Assembly (NCBI RefSeq): GCF_042676245.1
Contig: NZ_JBHTKA010000014.1
Span: forward strand, 165,176 to 229,175
Reading direction: 5' to 3'
Length of the DNA: 64,000 nucleotides
DNA from: Ohtaekwangia kribbensis
GTDB lineage: Bacteria > Bacteroidota > Bacteroidia > Cytophagales > Cyclobacteriaceae
Position numbers and translations under genes: made by a program. Positions 43,702 to 53,060 of the stretch are shown here, piece after piece. A model generated the notes under the pieces. The model saw nothing but the letters and a program-made list of their open reading frames with translations, had not been told where the DNA came from and did no database searches. Every line of letters starts with the position of its first letter. The first letter of the stretch is position 1.

Positions 43702-45279
43702 ATGAGTGCTATAGCAATAGAGCAGCCTGCTTATGAAGTAGGTGCGCGCAAATGGCTGATCACGATCACCGTGATCACCTGCGCCATCATGGAACTGATT
43801 GATACTTCGATTGTAAATGTAGCCACACGACAGATTGCCGGTAATCTTGGAGCCACGGTGGAAGAAACGGCCTGGGTAATTACAGCGTATGCTATATCCA
43901 ACATCATTGTTATACCGCTCACAAGTTTTCTCGGTGATATCTTCGGACGTAAAAATTACTTCACAGCCTCGGTGTTGTTATTTACCATCGCATCGTTCAT
44001 GTGTGGTGTATCAAGTTCGATATGGATGCTGGTGGCATGGCGATTTGTACAAGGTATAGGCGGTGGTGCGTTACTGGCTACAGCACAAACAGTGCTGGTG
44101 GAAACATTTCCCCCGGAAGAACTGGACAAAGCCAATGGTATATTTGGTGCCGGCATCGTGATGGGGCCAACGCTCGGCCCGGTGCTGGGCGGCTACCTCA
44201 CTGATAATTACTCGTGGAACTGGATCTTCTATATCAATATACCCATCGGTATAGTGGCCACCATTCTCTCGTGGAAATTTATAAAGGGTACCAAAGGTAA
44301 ATTTACAGGCAAGATCGACTACTGGGGTATACTGGCACTAATCGTAGGTATAGGTAGTTTACAAATGGTGCTGGAAGAAGGTGAACGAAAAGACTGGTTC
44401 TCCAGTATGTTCATTATTGTTTTCTCTATTCTCGCCATCGGTGGAATCGTGTTTTTTATACTGCGCGAACTCAAAGCTAAAAACCCAGTAGTAGACTTGC
44501 GTGTGCTGCGATTCAGAAATGTTGCCGTAGGCTCTGCCCTGCGGTTTGCATTCGGACTGAGTATATATTGCTCCATATTTCTATACCCGGTTTTTGTTCA
44601 AAGCTTTTTAGGATGGAATGCTACGCGAACCGGTTTACTCATTCTGCCTTCCGCTTTTCTCACCGGTATGCTTATGGGAGTAAATGGTGCATTGATAAAG
44701 AAAGGTATAAGTCCTAAAGCATTACTCATCTTTGGTTTTAGTGCCGTAATAGCCTATGAATATATAACCTATATGTTAGCTACCCCTGCGGCAGGCGAGT
44801 GGGATTTCTTCTGGCCACAGCTTGTAAGAGGGTTAGGCTTCGGTTTCATTTTTGTGCCGGCTGCAAGTCTTACGCTGGCGGGGTTGAAAGGTAAAGATAT
44901 AGGGCAGGCTTCTGGTCTTTCCAACATGTTGCAGTTGCTGGGTGGCTCGGTAGGTCTCGCGCTCATCAACACGTATGTAACGCGCAGAACAGCTGAGCAT
45001 CGCATTGACCTGATGGCAAACTTGTCTATATATAATCCCGCCTCCAATGAAAGATTGCAATCCATCACAACCCAACTGGTTGCCGATGGAACTTCGGGTC
45101 AGCAGGCACAACAAATGGCCATGAGTATAATGGATCGTTCGCTATCAACACAGTCTGCTATCATAGCCTATGGCGAAGGCTTTATGATGATCGGTATAAT
45201 TTGTGCCATCATTCTGCCGTTGGTATTTCTGGCAAAGATCAAAAAAGGAGAAGTGGTTGACGTTGGCGGTGTACACTAA
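43702..45279 (+). CDS. DHA2-family MFS drug exporter (EmrB/QacA-like)
   Basis: 525 residues with fourteen predicted helices. Motif C-type GAGIVMGPTLGPVLGGYLTD at about 150 and the FLGDIFGRKNYF motif A between helices 2 and 3. Proton-driven pump. Start codon follows the preceding stop without a gap. With the TolC- and EmrA-like genes it makes a complete tripartite exporter. Confidence 0.95.
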   Translation: MSAIAIEQPAYEVGARKWLITITVITCAIMELIDTSIVNVATRQIAGNLGATVEETAWVITAYAISNIIVIPLTSFLGDIFGRKNYFTASVLLFTIASFMCGVSSSIWMLVAWRFVQGIGGGALLATAQTVLVETFPPEELDKANGIFGAGIVMGPTLGPVLGGYLTDNYSWNWIFYINIPIGIVATILSWKFIKGTKGKFTGKIDYWGILALIVGIGSLQMVLEEGERKDWFSSMFIIVFSILAIGGIVFFILRELKAKNPVVDLRVLRFRNVAVGSALRFAFGLSIYCSIFLYPVFVQSFLGWNATRTGLLILPSAFLTGMLMGVNGALIKKGISPKALLIFGFSAVIAYEYITYMLATPAAGEWDFFWPQLVRGLGFGFIFVPAASLTLAGLKGKDIGQASGLSNMLQLLGGSVGLALINTYVTRRTAEHRIDLMANLSIYNPASNERLQSITTQLVADGTSGQQAQQMAMSIMDRSLSTQSAIIAYGEGFMMIGIICAIILPLVFLAKIKKGEVVDVGGVH

Positions 45280-45384
45280 AAGCACATAAAGACATTGCGC
45301 TATAGCGACACAACAGGGTAGTTGTAGTTGACAGGATACGTTGCTATAGCGCCTTATTCAAAATCGTTAAAAGTAAATATATAC

Positions 45385-45624
45385 ATGGAAGGGAGAGTAG
45401 CAGGTACCAAGGATCAGGAAGTTTCAGTAGCAGAGCATGTGAAGGAGTTTGCGGGATATTGTATATACTCCGCCTGTACATGGATTGCATCCGGTATAGC
45501 CTTTGATATACTCGCGATGCTTTTTGTTCAGGATGAAATAGAGGCGGATACTATTTATGATATCGATTGCGATCACTTGGAATTTGCATCGCTACTTTGT
45601 GCATCTATACTTTCGGATATGTAG
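45385..45624 (+). CDS. hypothetical acidic protein, 79 residues
   Basis: ATG at 45385 (an open frame reaches back to 45328, but codons before 45385 look like intergenic sequence). Product MEGRVAGTKDQEVSVAEHV... contains a hydrophobic middle (YCIYSACTWIASGIAFDILA) that could be a membrane segment, and an acidic end (DEIEADTIYDIDCDHLEFAS). Five cysteines. No family recognised. A structured hairpin follows. Confidence 0.5.
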   Translation: MEGRVAGTKDQEVSVAEHVKEFAGYCIYSACTWIASGIAFDILAMLFVQDEIEADTIYDIDCDHLEFASLLCASILSDM

Positions 45625-45671
45625 AGCGAACCCGTTACGATTTAGTAAATCTATTTTAACGTACCTTTTCG

Positions 45672-45721
45672 GGAAGGCACAGAAGTCACAGGTTTTTCAC
45701 TCGTGATTTTCAGTGCCTTCC
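45672..45721. other. long imperfect RNA hairpin
   Basis: Outer stem GGAAGGCAC / GTGCCTTCC (9 bp, perfect), inner stem GTCAC/GTGAT, unequal internal loop. No poly-T tract after it, so a simple terminator is not obvious. Confidence 0.4.
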
Positions 45722-45738
45722 TAGCATTTCGTATTTCT

Positions 45739-45778
45739 GTTATCGGATAACGATTAACGAATAACGGATAATAGCTAT
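45739..45778. repeat. GTTATCGGATAACG-family intergenic repeat
   Basis: GTTATCGGATAACGATTAACG and ATAACGGATAATAG, the same family as the repeats near 31.6, 38.5 and 40.5 kb. Confidence 0.6.
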
Positions 45779-45805
45779 ATTTCCTCCTGATTTCATACAC
45801 TAACC

Positions 45806-46363
45806 ATGACAGACTCTAAACCTGTTCGCGCTTCGCAGACAACGATTACCGAACTGATGATCCCTTCGTATGCCAATTTTGGTGGTAAAATTCACGGGGG
45901 TATTTTACTCTCATTGATGGATAAAGTAGCCTATGCCTGTGCCAGTAAACATGCCGGTGCCTATTGTGTAACGGTGACAGTAGACAAAGTTGAATTTCTT
46001 CAACCCGTTGAAGTAGGACAGTTGGTATCTATGCACGCTTCTGTAAATTACGTTGGTAATTCTTCCATGATTGTAGGCATACGCGTGGAAGCACAGAATG
46101 TAAAACTAGGCACCATTACGCATACCAACTCATCATACTTTACCATGGTGGCAAAAGGTGATGATGATAAACCAACCAAGGTGCCTAAACTGATTCTTGA
46201 AAATGAAGAAGAGGTAAGACGTTTTGTAGAAGCACTTCGTATGAAAGAAATCAAGACCCGCATACGCGAAGCACTTGATGATGCCAAGTCTCAAATCGAA
46301 CTTCCGGAAGCAAGAGAGCTTCTGAAAAATGAACGCTGTATAATCGATATTCATTTATTGTAA
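45806..46363 (+). CDS. acyl-CoA thioesterase, YciA-type hotdog
   Basis: 185 residues. Hotdog core with NFGGKIHGGILLSLMDKVAY (active-site Asn/His/Gly stretch then catalytic Asp), HAGAYCVTVTVDKVEFLQPV and HTNSSYFTMVA. C-terminal ~60 residues form a charged helical tail longer than in YciA. Hydrolyses acyl-CoA thioesters. It ends five bases before the M24 peptidase gene. Confidence 0.92.
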   Translation: MTDSKPVRASQTTITELMIPSYANFGGKIHGGILLSLMDKVAYACASKHAGAYCVTVTVDKVEFLQPVEVGQLVSMHASVNYVGNSSMIVGIRVEAQNVKLGTITHTNSSYFTMVAKGDDDKPTKVPKLILENEEEVRRFVEALRMKEIKTRIREALDDAKSQIELPEARELLKNERCIIDIHLL

Positions 46364-46368
46364 ACGCT

Positions 46369-47700
46369 ATGTTCCGATATTTATTCACCACACTCTATAT
46401 ACTCGTTGTATCTATAGCAGCGGCACAAACACCGCTCATCCTCTCACAGCGCGATCAGGCACGTGTGATTGATGAGCTGCTCGATGATCGCCTGCGCACC
46501 GTTCTTCCAAAATTGATGCGCAGGGAAGGTATAGATATGTGGGTGGTGATATCGCGCGAGTACAACGAAGACCCGGTAATTGAAACATTACTGCCTGCAA
46601 CGTGGATGGCTGCACGCAGAACAACCATGCTGGTGATGTTCGATCCGGGTGAGGGAAAAGACATGGAATATATAGCTGTGTCGCGCTACAATGTCGGGAA
46701 AGTATTCAGACCTGCGTGGAATCCGGAAAGTCAACCGGATCAGTGGGCACAGCTTGCCGGAATTATAGCAGAACGAAATCCGAAGAAAATTGCCGTGAAC
46801 AAGTCGGTGCACTTTGGATTGGCTGATGGTATATCATCGAATGATTACGATGAGCTATTGAAATCGCTCGATAAAAAATATCAGTCACGTGTTGTGTCTG
46901 CCGAGAAGATTGCCATCGCCTGGCTGGAGACACGCAGCGAACGCGAGATGGTGATCTATCAACAGATCTGCCGCATAGCACATGCTATAATCCAGGAAGG
47001 TTTCTCTGATAAAGTAATTCAACCGGGCGTAACCACTACCGATGATGTGAGCTGGTGGTATCGCGAGCGTATCAAGGAATTAAAATTAGATACGTGGTTT
47101 CATCCGTCTGTATCAATACAGCGAAGCGAGCCGGACGCCATCTTTACCAGGCGTCCGCAGCCCGTGGTAATTGTGCCGGGCGATCTGCTACACGTTGACT
47201 TCGGCATCACGTACCTGCGACTGAACACCGACACGCAACAGCACGCCTATATATTAAAACCAGGTGAGACAGATGCTCCCGAATATCTGAAAGACGCACT
47301 CGCCAAAGGCAATGCATTACAGGATATACTCACCAAAAACTTTGTACAGGGAAAAAGCGGCAACGCTATCCTCGCTGATTCTCGTAAACAAGCAATAGCC
47401 CAGGGGTTGCGTCCATCCATTTATACACATCCTATTGGCTATCATGGTCATGCCGCTGGCATGACAGTCGGGATGTGGGACATGCAGCAGGGGGTGCCCG
47501 TACAAGGCGATTATCCGCTATACTACAACACAGCATACTCCATCGAGCTCAACGTTACAGTAAACATAGCCGAATGGAAAAAAGATATACAGATAAAACT
47601 GGAAGAAGACGGCTACTTTGATGAAGGCGGCTTCCGCTATATCGATGGCCGCCAAACCAAACTGATCGCCATCCCCGATAAAGATGCCATCAATCGATAA
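46369..47700 (+). CDS. exported M24-family metallopeptidase (Xaa-Pro aminopeptidase-like)
   Basis: 443 residues with a signal peptide (LFTTLYILVVSIAAAQ). Creatinase-like N-terminal domain (about 30-190), then the pita-bread domain. Metal ligands are seen in HVDFGITYLRLNTDTQQH (Asp; the second Asp lies in NTDTQQH), IYTHPIGYHGHAAG (His), YSIELN (Glu) and KLEEDGYFDE (Glu). All ligands present. Cuts short proline-containing peptides in the periplasm or outside; exact specificity unknown. Confidence 0.92.
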   Translation: MFRYLFTTLYILVVSIAAAQTPLILSQRDQARVIDELLDDRLRTVLPKLMRREGIDMWVVISREYNEDPVIETLLPATWMAARRTTMLVMFDPGEGKDMEYIAVSRYNVGKVFRPAWNPESQPDQWAQLAGIIAERNPKKIAVNKSVHFGLADGISSNDYDELLKSLDKKYQSRVVSAEKIAIAWLETRSEREMVIYQQICRIAHAIIQEGFSDKVIQPGVTTTDDVSWWYRERIKELKLDTWFHPSVSIQRSEPDAIFTRRPQPVVIVPGDLLHVDFGITYLRLNTDTQQHAYILKPGETDAPEYLKDALAKGNALQDILTKNFVQGKSGNAILADSRKQAIAQGLRPSIYTHPIGYHGHAAGMTVGMWDMQQGVPVQGDYPLYYNTAYSIELNVTVNIAEWKKDIQIKLEEDGYFDEGGFRYIDGRQTKLIAIPDKDAINR

Positions 47701-47871
47701 AAACGAGTAACAGATATAGCACATATATACTTAACCACAGGTGAGGAATCAATTCATCAACCCAAACGTCTTACTTCTTACTTCTGGCTTCTATTTTTAA
47801 ACAGAATAAATAACTATTTTTATCTTCCATATTTCGGAAACAACCCTGAAGAATGCGGTTGTTGGAAGACC

Positions 47872-48654
47872 ATGAAGATACTGCGCGTTATACATACCTG
47901 TTATGGCATGCTTGTGTTTGCCTTGTTGTTTGCGATCTTGCTTCCATTCCTGCTCATTCCCATTATTTTTCCAAGTCAGTTCAAATTAACCGGTATCGTT
48001 AACCGTTGGTGGGCCAGACTGCTGCTGTTTTTTGTATTTATTCCGTTCCGCGTTGAGTATCGTACAAAGCTCGATCGGAAAAAACAATATATCTTTTGTC
48101 CCAATCATTTTTCATACATCGATATCCCGACGGCCGGGTTGAATCACTTCAATACAATTTTTGTCGGCAAGAATGAGATTGAAAAAATTCCGCTGTTCGG
48201 CTATATGTATGGAAAACTTCATATTACGGTAGACCGCAGCAAACTGAAAAGCCGGTACACCTCGCTGAAGCGTTCGCTGGAAGCTATTGATGAAGGAAAA
48301 AGCCTCGTGATCTTTCCGGAAGGAGGTATAGTAACGGAACGCGACCCGGTGTTAGGACGCTTTAAAGACGGGGCATTTCGCGTGGCGATCGAGAAACAAA
48401 TTGCTATTGTGCCTGTAACCATTCCATATAATTGGATAATTTTGCCAGCCGATCAGTTTGAGCTGCACTGGCATCCGCTGAGAGTCATTTTTCATGAACC
48501 TGTGGAAACCACAGGCCTCACGTTAAACGATGTGGATGCGTTGAAAGAACGGGTGTTCAGCGTAATTGATACGGAATTGAAACAACATTTGGCAAACCTG
48601 CCTGTAGCAACGAACGTCATAAACAATGAATATAGATCGCGCCCTGCTGGATAA
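47872..48654 (+). CDS. 1-acyl-sn-glycerol-3-phosphate acyltransferase (PlsC-like)
   Basis: 260 residues. Two N-terminal hydrophobic helices (MLVFALLFAILLPFLLIPII), acyltransferase box NHFSYIDIPTA (HxxxxD, with Ser/Tyr replacing Gln/Ser), TVDRSKLKSRYTSLKRSL and FPEGGIVTERD (glycerophosphate-binding). Makes phosphatidic acid at the membrane. Its last 29 bases overlap the start of gatC in another frame. Confidence 0.93.
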   Translation: MKILRVIHTCYGMLVFALLFAILLPFLLIPIIFPSQFKLTGIVNRWWARLLLFFVFIPFRVEYRTKLDRKKQYIFCPNHFSYIDIPTAGLNHFNTIFVGKNEIEKIPLFGYMYGKLHITVDRSKLKSRYTSLKRSLEAIDEGKSLVIFPEGGIVTERDPVLGRFKDGAFRVAIEKQIAIVPVTIPYNWIILPADQFELHWHPLRVIFHEPVETTGLTLNDVDALKERVFSVIDTELKQHLANLPVATNVINNEYRSRPAG

Positions 48655-48913
48655 AATTGCTCACCTCGCCCGCCTCGAATTTGATGAGAAGGATGCCGAG
48701 AAGATGATGAAAGACATGACGGCCATTGTGGACTGGGTTGAGAAACTGAAAGAAGTAAATACAGACGGTGTGGAACCGCTCACCACCATGAGCCACGAAA
48801 TTAATGCACTGCGTGAAGATGAAGTAAAAGAACATTTGAGTCACGAGCGCGCGCTGTTCAATGCACCGAAAAAAGATGCCGATTATTTCAGAGTGCCGAA
48901 AGTACTTGAATAA
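48626..48913 (+). CDS. gatC: Asp/Glu-tRNA amidotransferase subunit C
   Basis: 95 residues, the normal length. Start MNIDRALLDKIAHLARLEFD and VEPLTTMSHEINALREDE are typical. Stabilises GatA and GatB in the transamidation complex that makes Gln-tRNA or Asn-tRNA. It overlaps the PlsC gene by 29 bases; a strong terminator follows. Confidence 0.95.
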   Translation: MNIDRALLDKIAHLARLEFDEKDAEKMMKDMTAIVDWVEKLKEVNTDGVEPLTTMSHEINALREDEVKEHLSHERALFNAPKKDADYFRVPKVLE

Positions 48914-48932
48914 TCTTTTCCTGTTCAGGAGT

Positions 48933-48970
48933 AAACCCGGAAGACTGTAAAACCTTCCGGGTTTATTTTT
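48933..48970 (+). terminator. intrinsic terminator of gatC
   Basis: Stem AAACCCGGAAG / CTTCCGGGTTT with a 10-base loop, then ATTTTTTT. Confidence 0.92.
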
Positions 48971-49008
48971 TTATACTTGTAAGCTTAACAAACCTCATCT
49001 GTTATAAA

Positions 49009-51948
49009 ATGCAATCACTTTTTTTCTGGAAAAACTGGCTGAAAGATTACCGTTGGACCGGATACCTTGCTGCTGCTGTCTTTTTCTTCGCACTGTTCTT
49101 TCTTTGGTTCTCGTACTTTCAGGGAACGGATGGTGTTATCCATTGGGACACTATACAGGAACAAAAAACAGTTGAGACAACGGTTCACACTTTTCGCGTG
49201 GGGCCGTTTATACTAAATGTACCCGCTGAAAACTATGCCCTTGTAGAATACTTTAATGGCAGCGGTATCGAGCCGAACACTACGGCATCCTATATATTCC
49301 TGGCGGTGCTGGCCGTAAGTGCCGTGGTGCTGCTGGCGGTAATTACTACCATTGAAGGCTTCTGGTATTTTGTGGCCATGGCCCTGTTCATTCTTTTTGT
49401 TGTGAGTCTGCGCCTGGAGGTATTGGGTATTGGCGGACAGTTCAACCGTATACCTTCTATTGTTATACTGTTGCTATACGGTATACCTTCATTTTATTTT
49501 AATCGCTTCAGAACATCGGTTGCCTTTGTAACACGTCTGCTTTTGTTTGCATTTATAACCATGTTGCTGGCGCTCGCAGTAGCGTTCTTCTCGCAAGTTG
49601 AATTTCCGCTATATCATCTCACACTTACCGGGTATACGCCAGGTCTCATCTTAACGCTGTTGTTCATCATTATGGTGGCGCATGAAATACTGGCAACGTT
49701 TATTAATGTAGTGAGTCAGGGGTCTTCCAAAAGTCTGCAGCATCTTTCGATCATCAGCGTTATCTACATGGCTAACGTAATCATCACTGCGTTGCACGAG
49801 TTGGGCGTTGTGGAGTGGAACTTTATTTATATCAATATATACCTGCTGCTTACCATTTCGGCTGTATTGGGTATATGGGGTTATCGCGAGCGTGAGCCTA
49901 TCTATGGCAGCATCTTTCCGTTCTACCCGTTTGGTGCATACTTCTATCTGGCCATGGGAGCTATATGCTTCGCTACCACGGGACAACTACTAGGCAACGC
50001 CAACGATCCGGGACTAAAGATCATTCGTGAAGTAATCATCTTCAGTCATGCAGGCTTTGGTATTATATTCCTCACGTATGTGTTCTCGAACTATATCGTA
50101 ATGCTGTCGCAGAACATGCCGGTATACCGCGTATTGTACAAGCCTAATCGCATGCCTTATTTCACGTATCGTTTCGCGGGTATTATCGCGATGCTGGGGT
50201 TTGTATTTGTGGCCGACTGGAGGAGCTATGTTTACAACGGTATGGCTGCCTTCTATAATTCAGCTGGTGATCTGTATACCCTGCAGGGAAACGATGTATA
50301 TGCCGAGTCGTTTTATGATCAGGGCAGAACGCACGGCTTCGCCAATCACCGCTCCAACTATGCATTGGCTACAATGAAAGGAATGCGCTATAATTTTGAA
50401 GGTGCACTCAAAGATTATTCATCGGCTAATTATATACATCCTTCGGAATATTCGCTTACCAATACCGGTAATGTTTTTATATGGGACAGAAAAATATTCG
50501 ATGCCATTCGTGAGTATCGTAAAGCGTATGGCATTCTTCCGGAGTCAGGTATTGTTGCCAACAACCTGGGACTGGCGTACGCCAAGATTCATAACCTGGA
50601 TTCCGCATTGGTATATTTCAGCAAGGCACGCGAGCACAACGTTTCCAAAGATATAGCGGAGACTAATTTCTTCGCCATGGCAGCAACCGAGTTATTGCCG
50701 CTGCAGGCTGACTCCATTCTCACCGTGTTCAATACTACATCGCCTGCCACCACGGCCAATGCACTTGCTTTAGCCGGGTTGTATGGTCAGCCTATAAAAG
50801 TCAACATTGATCCGTTGGCTGTAAAACGGTTGGACCTGAAATCAGCAACCCTGTTGAATAACTATATTCTTAAAAATGCTGCTACACTGGATACAACCTT
50901 TACGCGGAGAGCGTACGCTATAGCTTCTGATTCGCTCAACAGCGACTATGGCATTGCCCTGAAAGCAGCATTGGCGCACGCATTCTATCACCAGGGAAAT
51001 GTAACACAGGCATTGGCCATCCTGGCAGAACAGGTATATGTAGGGCAAGCCAACCAGGGTAAGTATAATTATGTAATGGGACTGTGGGCACTCGAGCAGG
51101 GTAATCCTGCTATAGCAGCGCAGTACTTCAGCTATGCTGATACGTATGATTATAAAAATGCAAAGTTCTATCACGCCATTGCATTGACCGAAGCGGGATT
51201 GCTGGGTTCGGCACTGGCTGCGTGGGACACTGTAGCGATCGGCAAAGAAGAATCTCAGCAACGCATTGCAGCTACAGTTAAAAATATACTGTTGTTGCCC
51301 GGACAGAACCCACTGGAGCTGAGTGATGGTGAAAAGTATCAATTCTGCCGTTATCGCATCGGGCTGCGGGACTCAGTGTTGTTCGATCGTATCGTGAACA
51401 CATTCAGCAATGCAAACTATAAAGCGCAGGCACTACTCGACATCAGTCGGAAATACTATAAGGCAGAACAATACGGTCCGGCTATACGCTTTTTCAACCG
51501 CATTGCAGGGCTTGAATTAAGCGATAAACTGTTGTATGATGATGTACGTCATTTTGAGCTGCGCATGCTGGCATCGCGAAAAGAACTGCGCGCGCTGGCC
51601 ACACAGATCAATAAAGGAATTGAGTTTCCTGCCTCGCGACTGTTGGAGAAAACACTCTATACGGCACTACTTAACGAAGCCAACGGAGACACACTGAATG
51701 CCCGGAAAAACTTTGATATCCTGAGCCACTATAATCCATACTTTGAAGAAGGTATACTGGCTGCAGCCGATTTCTATCGCAGCCGGGATGCCGGGAGTTT
51801 AAAACCCTATACTATTCTTTCGGAAGCGATCCAGGTTAATTCAAACTCCTATAGATTGCTTCGGGCGTATGCAGCAGAAGCTGTCCGGCAGGGCTTCGAT
51901 GAATATGCATTAAGTGCGCAGCAACGTCTGCAGGAACTGGCACCCTGA
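49009..51948 (+). CDS. large membrane protein with C-terminal TPR domain
   Basis: 979 residues. The N-terminal half has about ten hydrophobic helices (first at 14-38, YLAAAVFFFALFFLWFSYFQ; last at about 390-405, FAGIIAMLGFVFVADW). A long soluble helical part follows from ~410, with TPR-like repeats (NNLGLAYAKIHNLDSALVYF is the clearest; AYAIASDSLNSDYGIALKAA and further units follow). Membrane region plus TPR suggests a scaffold or sensor in the cell envelope. No enzyme motif seen; no named family recognised. Single gene between two terminators. Confidence 0.85.
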   Translation: MQSLFFWKNWLKDYRWTGYLAAAVFFFALFFLWFSYFQGTDGVIHWDTIQEQKTVETTVHTFRVGPFILNVPAENYALVEYFNGSGIEPNTTASYIFLAVLAVSAVVLLAVITTIEGFWYFVAMALFILFVVSLRLEVLGIGGQFNRIPSIVILLLYGIPSFYFNRFRTSVAFVTRLLLFAFITMLLALAVAFFSQVEFPLYHLTLTGYTPGLILTLLFIIMVAHEILATFINVVSQGSSKSLQHLSIISVIYMANVIITALHELGVVEWNFIYINIYLLLTISAVLGIWGYREREPIYGSIFPFYPFGAYFYLAMGAICFATTGQLLGNANDPGLKIIREVIIFSHAGFGIIFLTYVFSNYIVMLSQNMPVYRVLYKPNRMPYFTYRFAGIIAMLGFVFVADWRSYVYNGMAAFYNSAGDLYTLQGNDVYAESFYDQGRTHGFANHRSNYALATMKGMRYNFEGALKDYSSANYIHPSEYSLTNTGNVFIWDRKIFDAIREYRKAYGILPESGIVANNLGLAYAKIHNLDSALVYFSKAREHNVSKDIAETNFFAMAATELLPLQADSILTVFNTTSPATTANALALAGLYGQPIKVNIDPLAVKRLDLKSATLLNNYILKNAATLDTTFTRRAYAIASDSLNSDYGIALKAALAHAFYHQGNVTQALAILAEQVYVGQANQGKYNYVMGLWALEQGNPAIAAQYFSYADTYDYKNAKFYHAIALTEAGLLGSALAAWDTVAIGKEESQQRIAATVKNILLLPGQNPLELSDGEKYQFCRYRIGLRDSVLFDRIVNTFSNANYKAQALLDISRKYYKAEQYGPAIRFFNRIAGLELSDKLLYDDVRHFELRMLASRKELRALATQINKGIEFPASRLLEKTLYTALLNEANGDTLNARKNFDILSHYNPYFEEGILAAADFYRSRDAGSLKPYTILSEAIQVNSNSYRLLRAYAAEAVRQGFDEYALSAQQRLQELAP

Positions 51949-51949
51949 T

Positions 51950-52070
51950 TGTGTTGATGTGTTAATGTGTTGAAGTGTTGATGTATTGATATACTCTTTA
52001 GGACAATTCTGCTCTCTTTAGTTTTTGTCCTAACATCAAGACCTCAATACATCAGCACACCAACACCTAT
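51950..52070. repeat. GTTGATGTGTTGATG-type repeat, inverted pair
   Basis: GTTGATGTGTTAATGTGTTG and GTGTTGATGTATTGATATAC, then after a ~40-bp gap the opposite orientation ACATCAAGACCTCAATACATC and CAGCACACCAACACC. Fills the gap between two converging genes. Confidence 0.6.
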
Positions 52071-52076
52071 ATAAAT

Positions 52077-52106
52077 AAAAAAGTCAGGGTTAACCTGACT
52101 TTTTTA
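52077..52106. terminator. bidirectional intrinsic terminator
   Basis: Stem AAAAAGTCAGG / CCTGACTTTTT around GTTAA; A-run on the left and T-run on the right serve both converging genes. Confidence 0.9.
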
Positions 52107-52111
52107 TGATA

Positions 52112-52696
52112 TTAGGCGGCTACGCGCTTGGTGGTTTTCTTTTTCACTTTGCGGCCGTTTACCTGGGTGGCGTGTTTGGAAGTTTTTCCGTTCTTCTTCG
52201 AAGCCTTTCCGTTTTTCTTTGCTTTTGCTTCTTCCTTCTTTGTCTTGGCTTTTTCTTTCTGCTCTTTTTCCTTCGCTTCTTTTGCCCAGAGCTTTATGTT
52301 TTCGCGAATTACTTTCCAGTAATCCTTACCATAGTCTACCAGAATTTCGGAACCTGCCGGTATATCTTTAATGGAAACGATAAATGCGCGAACGTCTTCC
52401 GTTTCGTAATCGCAGTTATTCTTAAGGCCGGGTACGCGGGTTAACCCGTTGGCATCATTGGCATAACGCGCCAGAGCCTTGGGTGTTGGCAGTGCATTAA
52501 TTACGTGAGAGCGCTTTACATAGAAGATATAGCCATTGCGCCCGTCTTCGTCTTTCACATCTTTCCACGAAGAGATCACGCCTTTGTATTCCAGTATGCG
52601 AGTTCCTTTGGGTATAAATTTCTTGGTGAATAAACCTTTCCCTGCGTTAGGGATTGTTGACTTCTTAACGTAGAGTTGTTTTTCCAGGAGTGCCAT
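52112..52696 (-). CDS. SET-domain protein with Lys-rich tail
   Basis: 194 residues. SET methyltransferase domain at 5-132: VKKSTIPNAGKGLFTKKFIPKG (SET-N), ARYANDANGLTRVPGLKNNCDYE (SAM/pseudoknot region), and GSEILVDYGKDYWK (the ELTxDY box). Followed by a ~60-residue tail of almost only Lys, Ala, Gly, Ser, Thr, Asn and Glu (KKEEAKAKKNGKASKKNGK), like histone-H1 or HC2 tails. SET enzymes methylate protein lysines; the tail could be substrate or nucleic-acid anchor. Such fusion is inferred only from composition. Confidence 0.88.
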   Translation of the reverse strand: MALLEKQLYVKKSTIPNAGKGLFTKKFIPKGTRILEYKGVISSWKDVKDEDGRNGYIFYVKRSHVINALPTPKALARYANDANGLTRVPGLKNNCDYETEDVRAFIVSIKDIPAGSEILVDYGKDYWKVIRENIKLWAKEAKEKEQKEKAKTKKEEAKAKKNGKASKKNGKTSKHATQVNGRKVKKKTTKRVAA

Positions 52697-53060
52697 TTAA
52701 ATTATCAGATCTTAAATAAAAGTGCGTGAAGATAAAATAAATAGCATTCCAAAAAAATCACTCGAAAGAGCACTGGTATTCCAGAGTGTCTTCAGTCACA
52801 TCAAAACAAACATGGCCGTGTAGTATGTGGGCGGGAGTGATGATATGATTTACACTATTTTCAATCGACACGTATTCGCGTAAAATATTTAAAGAATTGT
52901 GCCAGCCAACGATTGCTTTGCCATAAAAAAGCTTGCTGCCAATTCGTGGCAGCAAGCTCTCACAACCAGAAATACATAACCCAAACGTTTTTGCCCCTTG
53001 AGGTACTTGCCGGAAACAAAATTGTTTTTTTTGAATTCCGGAAGCGCCCTCCAGTTTAGG
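52697..53060. other. intergenic stretch, 364 bp
   Basis: Between the SET gene and the end of the TonB-receptor gene. It contains one terminator (52925-52958). A weak 65-codon minus frame (52758-52955) begins inside that terminator; I do not support it as a gene. Nothing else seen. Confidence 0.6.
52925..52958 (-). terminator. intrinsic terminator of the TonB-receptor gene
   Basis: Minus-strand stem AGCTTGCTGCC / GGCAGCAAGCT with a 7-base loop, then TTTTTT. Confidence 0.9.

Noticed and set aside
52758..52955. 65-codon minus-strand frame before the SET gene
   Set aside because: Its start codons are part of an intrinsic terminator stem; composition gives no clear coding signal. Cannot exclude a decayed gene.
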